Both the position numbers and the translations under genes were made by a program. A stretch of DNA of 55,459 nucleotides, taken from contig CAZUXY010000033.1 in the NCBI GenBank assembly GCA_964624235.1, forward strand, positions 1 to 55,459. Direction: 5' to 3'. Positions 17,140 to 25,383 of the stretch are shown here, in pieces. Position 1 is the first letter of the stretch; the number at the start of each line of letters is the position of its first letter. This DNA comes from CAZUXY01 sp964624235 (GTDB lineage: Bacteria > Spirochaetota > UBA4802 > UBA5368). The notes below the pieces were generated by a model. It ran no database searches. It had not been told where the DNA came from and worked only from the letters and a program-made list of their open reading frames with translations.

Positions 17140-17487
17140 ATGAGATTAATTACGCAGCTTCAGAATAATCACGGCATAATAAAAGTCGAGGGCTCCCTAT
17201 CAAACGAGAATTTGCAGGATCTTGAAGATGCGCTGAGTACACTGCTCAACAAAGACCGCAATATACTTCTGGACTTGTTCGATGTGGCTTTTATCTGCAG
17301 TTCAGCCCTCAGTCTCCTTCTCAATTACACCAAGAAAGCGCAAAAGAACAACATGAAGCTGATTATATACGGGCTTAATGAGGACATTAAAAAACTTTTT
17401 CTCATAACCGAGCTTGATAAGCATCTCGCGATAGTCGCGAACCTCAAAGAGGCCAAGGCCGGGATAGGGCCCCCTCCGGCGTCATAA
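17140..17487 (+). CDS. STAS-domain protein (anti-sigma antagonist-like)
   Basis: A 115-residue single STAS domain like SpoIIAA/RsbV. The core is GIIKVEGSLSNENLQDLEDAL, then ILLDLFDVAFICSSALSLLL, where the phosphorylatable serine of the family normally sits in a DSSG-like motif; here the motif is CSSALS, still offering serines. Such proteins switch partners when phosphorylated by a GHKL kinase. The operon is STAS, pth, double cyclic-nucleotide-binding protein. The ATG at 17140 has GAGG seven bases upstream. A kinase partner is not next door, though the GHKL-like protein at 7992-8678 is in the window. Confidence 0.75.
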   Translation: MRLITQLQNNHGIIKVEGSLSNENLQDLEDALSTLLNKDRNILLDLFDVAFICSSALSLLLNYTKKAQKNNMKLIIYGLNEDIKKLFLITELDKHLAIVANLKEAKAGIGPPPAS

Positions 17488-17527
17488 TACGGATTCATCG
17501 CCCATCCATATTGCAGGCTGTCAATCG

Positions 17528-18073
17528 ATGAAAATAATCGCAGGTCTGGGAAATCCCGGCAGGAAATATGCCGCAAACCGTCATAACATCGGCGCCCTGA
17601 TAGCCGGGGAGATATCCCGTCACTTTTCCGTTCTCCTGAAAGACGACGTTTTTTCATCCATAACGGGAAAGGGTAAAATAAACGGAGAATCCGTCCTCAT
17701 CATTCTACCCCAGACCTATATGAACAACAGCGGTATAGCCATAAAGGCGGCGCTGGATTACTACCGCGAGGATCCCGGCAGCCTGGTGGTGATACACGAC
17801 GAGATAGAACTACCCTTCGGCGACTACAGGTACAAGTTCGGCGGAGGGCATAAGGGCCATAACGGCATCCGTTCCATTATACAGCACACGGGAACCCCCG
17901 ACTTCCACCGGATAAGGGTGGGAGTGAGTCGTCCCCGGGATGGGGAAAGGGCGGTTGCCGACCACGTGCTTTCGGATTTCACGCAGGAGGAACTCGACCG
18001 CTTTGACACCATGCGTTCCCCCATTATCGAGTTTATCACCAATCTTTTCTTTAAGGGGGAAGGCGTTGAATAA
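17528..18073 (+). CDS. pth: Peptidyl-tRNA hydrolase
   Basis: A 181-residue Pth, slightly short but complete. It cleaves the ester bond of peptidyl-tRNAs released from stalled ribosomes. Visible catalytic residues are Asn9 (GLGNPG), His19 (NRHNIG), Asn66 (TYMNNSG), Asp91 (HDEIELP, usually HDDLDLP) and Asn112 (GHNGIRS). It lies 40 bases after the STAS gene and 65 before the cyclic-nucleotide-binding gene, all on the plus strand. The genes for ribosomal protein bL25 and YchF that often adjoin pth are absent here. No clear ribosome-binding site precedes the ATG. Confidence 0.95.
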   Translation: MKIIAGLGNPGRKYAANRHNIGALIAGEISRHFSVLLKDDVFSSITGKGKINGESVLIILPQTYMNNSGIAIKAALDYYREDPGSLVVIHDEIELPFGDYRYKFGGGHKGHNGIRSIIQHTGTPDFHRIRVGVSRPRDGERAVADHVLSDFTQEELDRFDTMRSPIIEFITNLFFKGEGVE

Positions 18074-18138
18074 GCGGCTTCGATCTGCATTGCGGAACGA
18101 GGTCACGACACGCAGGTTTTCTGAGGGTAAAGGGATTC

Positions 18139-19533
18139 GTGGAAAATTCACGTAAGATCTTTTTCAAAAAGGGCGCCTACATCTACGTGGAGGGCGATGA
18201 GGACAGTGACGAGGTGTTCATCATCGAGAAAGGGGAAACGGAACTCCGTACCAGCAGCGACAAGATCAGGAATTTTCGACCCGTAATCAAACCCGGCGAA
18301 CTGTTCGGGTTCACCTCGTCGCTCTGCCGGCGCCCGCGCATGGAATCGGCCGTCGCCAGGCGGGACACGGTGATACTGGCGCTCAGGCGCGGACATTTCA
18401 TTGAAATGCTGCGACAGAGCCCCGGAATCGCGATGAAGATCGTCAGCTTCTTCGCCGAGGAACTTCGTACGTATAACGAGATGCTGGTATCCATGGAGGA
18501 AGAAAAACCCGATCTTCTTACCGGCGAAAGAAAGCTGTTCGAACTTGGCCGATATCACCATGAGAAAGGACAACACCAGTACGCCTGTCATGTATTGAAT
18601 ACATACCTTCGCAACCATCCCCAGGGCACGGCCGCGGGCGAGGCAAGAAGGCTGCTCTCAGGCCTACCCGGAACCGGAACCGGTTCCCTGCCCGGTCCGG
18701 CGGTTGACGGCATCTATGAAATCTACACCGACCGGCAGATGATCTTCTCGGAACATGAGTCCGCCGGATCGCTCTATATTATTAAAGAGGGAAAGGTGAA
18801 GATAACCAAGATCAGCCATGACCAGGAGGTGCTCCTCTCGGTGCTAGGGGAAGGAGAAATATTCGGAGAGCTGGGGATCGTCTCGAACCGTCCGCGCAAC
18901 GCGACCGCCGTCAGCTGGGGCAAAACCGTTCTGCTCCCCATAAAAAAGGAAACACTCCCATCGGTGCTGAGGAAGTCACCGGGGATCATCGATAAAATTT
19001 TCATGGCGATAAGCCAGCGGATATGGTTCACCTACATTCGTCTGGAATCCCGGCTCTACGCGCGGCCCGCCACGCGGATATATGTTTTCCTGGAAAACAA
19101 ACTGCTGGAAGACCGCATTTCGCTGAAAAGCACCAGCCCGGCGACGATGATGTTCGGCATCGACGAGCTGCTGCGCATGACCGCGGTACCACCCGAGAAA
19201 AAGGACAAAACCATCGACCTGTTGCTGTCCGATCCCAACCTCAGTTTCAATTTCGGACAAACCGTGATCGAAAACCCCGCCGTGCTCTCGACCAGGGCGA
19301 AGTTCGCGCGTTCGCGCGACCACCTGGACGCGGACGATGAAGATGAAGAAACCGTCAGAAAGCAACGGCAACCGGCACCCGAACCATCGGAGAAACCGGT
19401 GGAGGTTCCTTCCGTAAAGGAAGTGTCGCCGGAACCGGCGATTCAGAAAAAACCCGGAGAAAAAACCGCGGGACTGTCCCCCGCGGACCTCAGGGTCCCC
19501 TCGTCTGAAATTCCTTTTGATTTCGATGGGTGA
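18139..19533 (+). CDS. Protein with two cyclic-nucleotide-binding domains
   Basis: A 464-residue protein with two CRP-like cyclic-nucleotide-binding domains, about residues 5-115 (YVEGDEDSDEVFIIEKGETEL) and 190-300 (IFSEHESAGSLYIIKEGKVKI, GEIFGELGIVSNRPRNATAV). The second keeps the GELG...RxATA phosphate-binding cassette; the first is more divergent (GELFGFTSSL). A linker of about 60 residues (EKPDLLTGERKLFELGRYHHEKGQHQYA) looks like a TPR-type helical pair. After the second domain a helical segment stands where CRP has its DNA-binding domain, but no clear HTH is visible. The last 90 residues are rich in Pro and Glu and probably disordered. Start is a GTG. Ligand and output unknown. Confidence 0.8.
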   Translation: MENSRKIFFKKGAYIYVEGDEDSDEVFIIEKGETELRTSSDKIRNFRPVIKPGELFGFTSSLCRRPRMESAVARRDTVILALRRGHFIEMLRQSPGIAMKIVSFFAEELRTYNEMLVSMEEEKPDLLTGERKLFELGRYHHEKGQHQYACHVLNTYLRNHPQGTAAGEARRLLSGLPGTGTGSLPGPAVDGIYEIYTDRQMIFSEHESAGSLYIIKEGKVKITKISHDQEVLLSVLGEGEIFGELGIVSNRPRNATAVSWGKTVLLPIKKETLPSVLRKSPGIIDKIFMAISQRIWFTYIRLESRLYARPATRIYVFLENKLLEDRISLKSTSPATMMFGIDELLRMTAVPPEKKDKTIDLLLSDPNLSFNFGQTVIENPAVLSTRAKFARSRDHLDADDEDEETVRKQRQPAPEPSEKPVEVPSVKEVSPEPAIQKKPGEKTAGLSPADLRVPSSEIPFDFDG

Positions 19534-19543
19534 AAGAGCTCGA

Positions 19544-19870
19544 TTATTTCATAAGAGGCGTGACCGCTTTAAGCTGTTTTATCTTTCTTGTGTATTTCCC
19601 ATCGGCGGTCTTCATCGTCAGCGTATGCACATCTGCCTCGACGGTGATGAACTCACCCTGGCGCCCTTTGAGACGCTCCCTGTCCTCAGGCGCGATTTCG
19701 TAGGTATTACCCTCGGCATCCCGTAACACCAGTTTCACGAAGGGAGCGTTCCCGACGGCGGCGATGTGTCCCGAAAGGGTGCGGCGCACGGGGGCGGAGG
19801 ATTTCTCACGGCAGGAGAACGGAAAAACCAAAATAACGGCTATACCAATAATTGATATTTTTTTTATCAT
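19544..19870 (-). CDS. Small predicted lipoprotein
   Basis: A 108-residue protein with a lipoprotein signal peptide: MIKK, a hydrophobic run, and the lipobox FPFSC (Cys20). The mature part (SGHIAAVGNAPFVKLVLRDAEGNTYEI, EDRERLKGRQGEFITVEADV) looks like a small OB-type beta barrel, as in several bacterial secreted domains. The C-terminus is basic. The gene starts only six bases after the stop of the metallopeptidase gene upstream, without a visible ribosome-binding site, so it is probably translated by re-initiation from that message. Function unknown. Confidence 0.6.
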   Translation of the reverse strand: MIKKISIIGIAVILVFPFSCREKSSAPVRRTLSGHIAAVGNAPFVKLVLRDAEGNTYEIAPEDRERLKGRQGEFITVEADVHTLTMKTADGKYTRKIKQLKAVTPLMK

Positions 19871-19876
19871 GATTAA

Positions 19877-21316
19877 TTAGTTTGATTGATGTAGAAACAA
19901 CCGTTTTCTAAATACTCCATCAATCTTGTATGAAGGTGGCGTTGTTATCTGATTTCTAAAGATTGAAGACAAACCATTTAACTGATTTACATTAGTTGAC
20001 AAATTATAATTTATATTTGGAAGACTTGAATACCCACTTGAACTACCGCTACTGCCATTATTTTTATATACTGCTATAAAATAACCGTTATCTCCGAATG
20101 GATTGACAAAGTCTTCTTCAGTTCCATCTGATTTAACCGAAAGGTATATGTAGCCATCAGCCGAAAAACTCCCTCCATTTGATGACTTTACCACTCCACT
20201 ACCGCTGTTTAATGTTACATTATTACCGGTGTACAATCTTCCATCATTGGGCGCTAAAGTAAACGCATCTTTATAACTATAATAATTTCCACCATCGGAT
20301 ATTCCATTTAGTGTTGCATACCATCGCAGAAGCAGCATGTTAAATCGCATTTCCGCATCACTGTTCCACGTGCTTAAATTAATGTCTGTCGTCATTGCAT
20401 CTCTTACCGCGCGATAATCACCATAAGGACTGTTCATAATAATTTTATAAATTCCCCAGTTGGATTGTGATTGAACTCGCATGTATTGGAAAAAGAGATA
20501 TGATTTTGAATAGTTAGGCAATGAATCGTTTTTATCCCAATAGAAAAGCGGATGCTCATCGATAATGGTCCCAGAATGGTCAATGTAATACCAGTTATTA
20601 TAGTATTGAATCCTCTCTGTGACTTCCTCATAACATAAGTGATTGGCTGCTTCTGAAAGCCCTTCATCAATCCATGTTTCTGTCTGGGATGTAGAATAGT
20701 TTTTGTTCTTTAATACATTGGAATAATTCACCATATGCTGGAATTCATGAGCCAGTGTGCGCCAGGCATCCTTTGACCCTATTTCATGAACACTTGGAAT
20801 ATAGTTTAAATACACAATATCTGATTCGTTTGATTTATCTGGGGACACCGATTCTTTACTCCAATAATCCCCGGGCCAGAAATATCCCCCTATGTAAGAA
20901 GAACCAGGACCTGAGTATCCATCTCTGATATTAAAGACTACAATTATCACTCTGCCATTATTATCAACATCGTAATGAGAAGCAAAGTTATGTGTTACGT
21001 TCTGAAAAATCACCGCATCAAACTGATCCGATAAACTCTGTACCGCAGAATCGGATATAGATGTTAAACTGGAATCAACATACACCACCGCATGATTCGA
21101 TGTTTTCCTTTTTGATGTACTTACCTGATACCATAATTCTTGCACAAAATCATAAACCCAGAAGTCCCGGTACAGGGGGTCTTCCTTCCCGATACCCCCC
21201 GCGTCGCCGCACGACAGCACCGTTACCGCCGCCAGCACCAGCAGGGGCACTGCGGCGTTTCGGAGTATTGCGACGATACTACGAATGTTACGTATGCTTA
21301 TCCCCTTGATGTTCAT
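19877..21316 (-). CDS. Secreted M30-type zinc metallopeptidase lipoprotein
   Basis: A 479-residue lipoprotein peptidase. A signal peptide ends in the lipobox TVLSC (Cys36). The catalytic motif HEFQH (His190-Glu191-His194, the HExxH zinc motif) is followed by TWIDEGLSEAANHL, where Glu218 is the probable third ligand or a conserved glutamate of the M30 (hyicolysin-like) family. Substrate is unknown; relatives are surface or secreted proteases. Base composition is striking: the first 50 codons (21316-21165) are GC-rich like the neighbours, while the rest down to 19877 is AT-rich (about one third G+C by eye). The enzyme domain seems foreign. Confidence 0.75.
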   Translation of the reverse strand: MNIKGISIRNIRSIVAILRNAAVPLLVLAAVTVLSCGDAGGIGKEDPLYRDFWVYDFVQELWYQVSTSKRKTSNHAVVYVDSSLTSISDSAVQSLSDQFDAVIFQNVTHNFASHYDVDNNGRVIIVVFNIRDGYSGPGSSYIGGYFWPGDYWSKESVSPDKSNESDIVYLNYIPSVHEIGSKDAWRTLAHEFQHMVNYSNVLKNKNYSTSQTETWIDEGLSEAANHLCYEEVTERIQYYNNWYYIDHSGTIIDEHPLFYWDKNDSLPNYSKSYLFFQYMRVQSQSNWGIYKIIMNSPYGDYRAVRDAMTTDINLSTWNSDAEMRFNMLLLRWYATLNGISDGGNYYSYKDAFTLAPNDGRLYTGNNVTLNSGSGVVKSSNGGSFSADGYIYLSVKSDGTEEDFVNPFGDNGYFIAVYKNNGSSGSSSGYSSLPNINYNLSTNVNQLNGLSSIFRNQITTPPSYKIDGVFRKRLFLHQSN

Positions 21317-21395
21317 GCACTCGTCCTGTGTACATCAGCCTACACTTCTTACTGTAATTACGCACAGGAAAGGCAAAAACCGGAAAAAAAATCGT

Positions 21396-22658
21396 TTATT
21401 TCAGAAACTGGTCCGGGTCCATTGCGGTGTCACCCTTGCGGATCTCGAAATGCAGATGGGGCCCCGTTGAAAGACCGGTGGAATCGACCGCACCGATCAC
21501 GGCACCCTTCTGTACGTTCTGACCTGCCCGTACCAGTATCTTCTGCAGATGGCCGTAGTACGAGGATATTTCCTTATCATGCCTGATGACGATAAGGTTT
21601 CCGTACCCGTTCCTGTTGAACTCGGCTTTCACAACGACGCCGCCCGCGGTCGCTTTGACCTCGGTGCCTGTAGGGGCGTAGATATCGATGCCTTTATGAA
21701 AACTGCCGCGTGCCTTGGTCACCGGATGTACACGATAGCCGAAATTGCTGGTCCGCTTGCCGATCAGGGGCACCGAAAAGGCCCCCTTGCTTTCCTGGTT
21801 GATCGCCGGTGTATCGGGTGTCACGGCGGTAGCCGGCCGCACCGGCTTTTTCTTCTGTAAAAACCCTCCGAAGACCCATCCCTGCTCACCGTTCGCGCGC
21901 TGCACCATGAACCAGGGACGCCGCTTCCCGTCAATGGTATCCATCTCCTTCGACTGCGCCAGCACCTCTATCTTCTCGGCGAAATCGAACTTGCCGAGCA
22001 CTCCCGAAGAGGTGTTTCCCCCGGTCCTGAAACGCACATCGTCGTCCATGATATAGGCGTAGAACTTCTTCGCGGGCGCCTTCACGGGTGCCGGTGATTC
22101 CTTTACCACAGCCGCGGTTTCCGCTTTGAGTTTTTTCCCGGGCACCGCGTCCTGTATAAACGCACCGAAGACCCACCCCTCCTCGCCGCTCGCCTTGCGC
22201 ACCAGCACCCAGGGAGCCGTAACCCCGTTGACGGTGTCGCTCCCCTCCGACCGTACGATGACCTCGACCTTTTCACCGAAACCGAGTTTACCCACCACCT
22301 GGCTTCGAACGCCGGGTGTGGCGAAAGTTATCGCGTCGTCATTAATATAGGCGTACACCGGGTCGGGCACTCTCTGAGGAGTGTGGAAGTGCGTGGTGTC
22401 CTTTATCTCATCGACGGCGTTAATATCCAGCGGCACGTCGATCCTGGTGCGGGTATCACGGCCGAGCCTGCCATTGATCTCACCTATGAACTCCCGCATC
22501 TTGCGGAGTATGGCTTCTTTCTTTTCTTTGTCAGACCTGTACTGCTCGGTCACCATGTTCTTGTTCTGGTCAAGCTGCTTTCGAAGAAATTCCTGGGCCG
22601 TCACGCCGGACGACAGGACAAATACAACCGCCAGCAGCATCATTACCGGTTTTTTCAT
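21396..22658 (-). CDS. M23 peptidoglycan endopeptidase with two SH3-type repeats
   Basis: A 420-residue exported cell-wall hydrolase. It has a signal peptide (cleavage near VTAQE), a basic coiled-coil region (about 25-75), two SH3b-like repeats (about 100-165 and 200-262; each ends EEGWVFGAF or EQGWVFGGF) and a C-terminal M23 LytM domain (about 295-420). Zinc ligands are visible in FHKGIDIYAP (HxxxD) and GPHLHFEI (HxH), so it should be an active endopeptidase rather than an EnvC/NlpD-type activator. GAGGTG precedes the ATG at 22658. It probably trims peptide cross-links for growth or division. The gene precedes the M30-type peptidase on the same strand, 79 bases apart. Confidence 0.9.
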   Translation of the reverse strand: MKKPVMMLLAVVFVLSSGVTAQEFLRKQLDQNKNMVTEQYRSDKEKKEAILRKMREFIGEINGRLGRDTRTRIDVPLDINAVDEIKDTTHFHTPQRVPDPVYAYINDDAITFATPGVRSQVVGKLGFGEKVEVIVRSEGSDTVNGVTAPWVLVRKASGEEGWVFGAFIQDAVPGKKLKAETAAVVKESPAPVKAPAKKFYAYIMDDDVRFRTGGNTSSGVLGKFDFAEKIEVLAQSKEMDTIDGKRRPWFMVQRANGEQGWVFGGFLQKKKPVRPATAVTPDTPAINQESKGAFSVPLIGKRTSNFGYRVHPVTKARGSFHKGIDIYAPTGTEVKATAGGVVVKAEFNRNGYGNLIVIRHDKEISSYYGHLQKILVRAGQNVQKGAVIGAVDSTGLSTGPHLHFEIRKGDTAMDPDQFLK

Positions 22659-22977
22659 ATGTTCACCTCGTTATGTATTCATAGTAAAAGCACACCTCAC
22701 GCAATCATGCGAGACCGATGCGCCACAGGTAAATAAGTTGACTTTACTCATAAACATATTTAAAATAATGTCTGGTTAATCTTTTTTAAATATCGCGGCG
22801 CCTTTAAAACACCGGTGCCGGTATTGAATATGTCCATAATTTTTATTATGCGTTCTGCTGATAATAAACATCCGTATCGCAACTTTGTCAATCTCTTTGC
22901 CCCGGCTGAAGAAAACAGCGTATTCGCGCGGCAAAACGGCAACAGTCTGGTTGAAAACACTCACGGGAGGTAAGGCA
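22659..22977. other. Divergent non-coding region between M23 and LarA genes
   Basis: About 319 bases, AT-rich in the middle (22740-22870). It must contain the promoters of both outward genes. I see no convincing box pair or repeat, and no supported gene. Confidence 0.4.
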
Positions 22978-24294
22978 ATGAAATTAATGTTCCCATGGGG
23001 AAAGGAAAGTCTTTCGGTTTCGGTCCCCGATACCTGGAAGATCATACACCCGGAACCGCTCGGCAAACCGAAAAAAGCCGGTATGGACGAACTGAAGGTG
23101 GTCAGGGACGCGTTGAAAAATCCGTACAACGCGCAGCCGCTGAACAAGCTCAATCTACGGGGGAAAAAAGTACTGATCGTGGTCGATGACAACACCCGTC
23201 CGACGCCGGCCCATCGTTTTTTCCACCTGGTGCTGGATACCCTTGTAAAGGCGGGCGCGAATCCTAAAAACATACTGCTGATGCCGGCACTGGGAATACA
23301 TACCCCCATGACCGACGCCGAGATGGCCGAGAAGGTGGGGGTTAAGAATTTAAAGAAAATACCCTGGGAAAACCACTCGGCCTTCGACAAGGAAAAGAAC
23401 CACTACTTCGGTAAAACGCGCCGCGGCACTCCCGTATGGCTGAACCGGCGCCTCGCAGAGGCCGACCTGGCGGTTATCCTGGGAATGGTGGAACCCCATC
23501 TGTGGGCAGGTTTCGGCGGCGGACTGAAGAACCTGCTGCCCGGCATCGCGTACGCCGAGACCATAGGACTGCACCACGGCATACTGGCCGAACCCCCTTA
23601 TCTCTTCAACCGGGTGGGTATGGTGCCCGAACTGAACACCTTCAGAACGGACCTTGAGGACATCAAAGACCTGATCAAGATACCGGTCTTCTGTCTTAAC
23701 GTGGTGATCGATCACCGGAAAAAGGTGCTGGCCGCTTTCGCCGGCGATCCCGTTGTCTGCCACCGTGAGGCCGTTCTTTACAACAACCAGGTGTCGGGGA
23801 GAAAACTCCGGGAGAAGGTGGACGCTGTCGTGGTCAACTCAAATCCCATGGACATCAACTTCAAGCAGAGCATGAAATGCGTGGGCAACTCGCTGCCGGC
23901 GCTGAAACCCGGAGGTACGGTCATCGGTTTTCTCAGGGCTGAAAGGGGGCTGGACGATATAATTCCGCCTGAGGATTCAAAGCCCCTCTGGCTGGTCAAA
24001 ACCATACTGAGGATACTGGGGCCGTCAAGGGTCATGGGTTTTCTCGAAAAGGTGAAGAAGGGACTCAACGTGGAGGAAAAATTCCTGATGTATTACTCCA
24101 TGCAGCTGATGCGCCAGTACGACCTGTATTTTTATGTGCCCACACTGCCCTCCGAACAGGTGAAAAAACTGGGATTTTTTGTTCACTCATACGATCCTCA
24201 GGAGATTGTGGACAAAGCGGCACGAAAGCTGGGGAGCAACGCCGTGGTAGCGGTTTTTCCCGAGGGAGGGGCCACTTTCCCTATTGTGGGATAG
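22978..24294 (+). CDS. LarA-family nickel-dependent 2-hydroxyacid racemase
   Basis: A 438-residue LarA-type protein, close to the length of Lactiplantibacillus plantarum LarA. Key residues fall at the same numbers as in that enzyme: His108 (LGIHTP), His174 (EPHLW), Lys184 (GGLKNLL), which carries the nickel-pincer nucleotide, and His200 (GLHHG), a nickel ligand. The VVDDNTRPTP substrate loop is also present. It should therefore racemise or epimerise lactate or another 2-hydroxyacid. ATG at 22978 follows GGGAGG; an in-frame ATG at 22885 lacks one. The cofactor genes larB, larC and larE are not nearby. The gene is monocistronic and converges on the thioredoxin-like gene. Confidence 0.88.
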   Translation: MKLMFPWGKESLSVSVPDTWKIIHPEPLGKPKKAGMDELKVVRDALKNPYNAQPLNKLNLRGKKVLIVVDDNTRPTPAHRFFHLVLDTLVKAGANPKNILLMPALGIHTPMTDAEMAEKVGVKNLKKIPWENHSAFDKEKNHYFGKTRRGTPVWLNRRLAEADLAVILGMVEPHLWAGFGGGLKNLLPGIAYAETIGLHHGILAEPPYLFNRVGMVPELNTFRTDLEDIKDLIKIPVFCLNVVIDHRKKVLAAFAGDPVVCHREAVLYNNQVSGRKLREKVDAVVVNSNPMDINFKQSMKCVGNSLPALKPGGTVIGFLRAERGLDDIIPPEDSKPLWLVKTILRILGPSRVMGFLEKVKKGLNVEEKFLMYYSMQLMRQYDLYFYVPTLPSEQVKKLGFFVHSYDPQEIVDKAARKLGSNAVVAVFPEGGATFPIVG

Positions 24295-24337
24295 ATCGTT
24301 TCGGCGATCCCGGGGTGCGACGTGTTGTCCGTACCTC

Positions 24338-24844
24338 TTACCGGCAGTTACCTTTTTTCATGTAGTTCTCGAACGATACCTGTTTAAGGTAACATTCGCT
24401 TTTAATATATTCCAGCAACGGGATAAAGGTGCCGGCCTTTATAAACCCCGGTATAAGCGTGATTAGCTCCCCATTCCTGTCCATGAACGCCACAGACGGA
24501 AGCCCGCGCACCCCCAGCATGGAGGCAAACTCCCTGGGGCTGAAACTCTGTGACCCCATGGTGATTCTTTTTCCCGCCTCGAGATCCACCTTCACGGCGA
24601 TATAATCGTTTTTAATCCGTCGTGCCACCTCGGCATGATTGAAGGTTTCCTTTTCCATGACCGAGCACCACCTGCACCATGAAGCGTGAAAGTCTATCAG
24701 GACGGGGCGTTTCAGATCCCGGGCCATTTTTATTCCCGTAGTGAAATCATACCAGGTGACCGCACCCTCGGGCGACGCCTTCTCGCCGCATGAGAATATA
24801 AACACCGCCGAGAATATGACGAACATCAAGCCGCGCATTTTCAT
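24338..24844 (-). CDS. Thioredoxin-fold lipoprotein
   Basis: A 168-residue lipoprotein with lipobox FIFSC (Cys19) and a thioredoxin-like domain (about 28-145). The redox motif is WCRWC in DFHASWCRWCSVMEKE, typical of the Thioredoxin_7/DUF255-like subgroup acting outside the cytoplasm. The cis-proline segment RGLPSVAFMDRNGE is present. It probably reduces disulfides of envelope proteins, and would need an electron donor such as a DsbD-like protein, not seen here. It is followed upstream at 24855 by a small gene of unknown function on the same strand (10-base gap), so the two are likely co-transcribed. Confidence 0.8.
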   Translation of the reverse strand: MKMRGLMFVIFSAVFIFSCGEKASPEGAVTWYDFTTGIKMARDLKRPVLIDFHASWCRWCSVMEKETFNHAEVARRIKNDYIAVKVDLEAGKRITMGSQSFSPREFASMLGVRGLPSVAFMDRNGELITLIPGFIKAGTFIPLLEYIKSECYLKQVSFENYMKKGNCR

Positions 24845-24854
24845 AATTAGCTCC

Positions 24855-25283
24855 TCACAGCATCCGGGCGATGTGTTTTATGTGTTCGGTGATCGACACC
24901 GTATCGCCTCCTTTTCTCATTTCCCGGGCGGCCAGCAGTTTCAGCACCCTAGCTATCCCCGCGGGGTTGAGTTTTCCGTAATCAGCCCCGGCGAGCCTGA
25001 ACATCTCCTCCAGATATGCGCGGGCGCTGTCCATTCTCTGCCCTGTGTCCTCCCCCGCAATCACGTTGCTGTGGGACACCAGGCAGTTGAGGATTTCGTC
25101 GCACACGTCGTTAAGTCCGCTTTCTTCACAGGTTTTCATAGTACAGCCGCTTCCAGTCATTGATAAATTTTGCCCTAACAATACACCATACTCTGCGGAT
25201 GCAATCTTTTTTTGTTTCATCCGCTGAAGACAACCGCAAATCCCTTCATGCTGGATAAAGCTTTCACCGCTTAATCCGTGCAT
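24855..25283 (-). CDS. Hypothetical protein upstream of the thioredoxin-like gene
   Basis: Up to 142 residues; the true start is unclear. In-frame ATGs occur at 25283, 25220, 25160 and 25139, and GGAAG about 11 bases before the last is the only hint of a ribosome-binding site. Starting there gives about 94 residues: TCEESGLNDVCDEILNCLV, a helical middle, and KLNPAGIARVLKLLAAREMRK at the end. It is probably all-helical and soluble, with several cysteines near the N-terminus. I do not recognise the family. The 10-base gap to the thioredoxin-like lipoprotein gene suggests one transcript. Confidence 0.45.
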   Translation of the reverse strand: MHGLSGESFIQHEGICGCLQRMKQKKIASAEYGVLLGQNLSMTGSGCTMKTCEESGLNDVCDEILNCLVSHSNVIAGEDTGQRMDSARAYLEEMFRLAGADYGKLNPAGIARVLKLLAAREMRKGGDTVSITEHIKHIARML

Positions 25284-25383
25284 GGAATTTAAGTCTAATA
25301 TAAATTACTAAAATGTTTTTATTCCGCACACCTTTTTTGCATGAATCCGCCGGTGTCTGTATACAGGGATTCCGATCTGCCGG

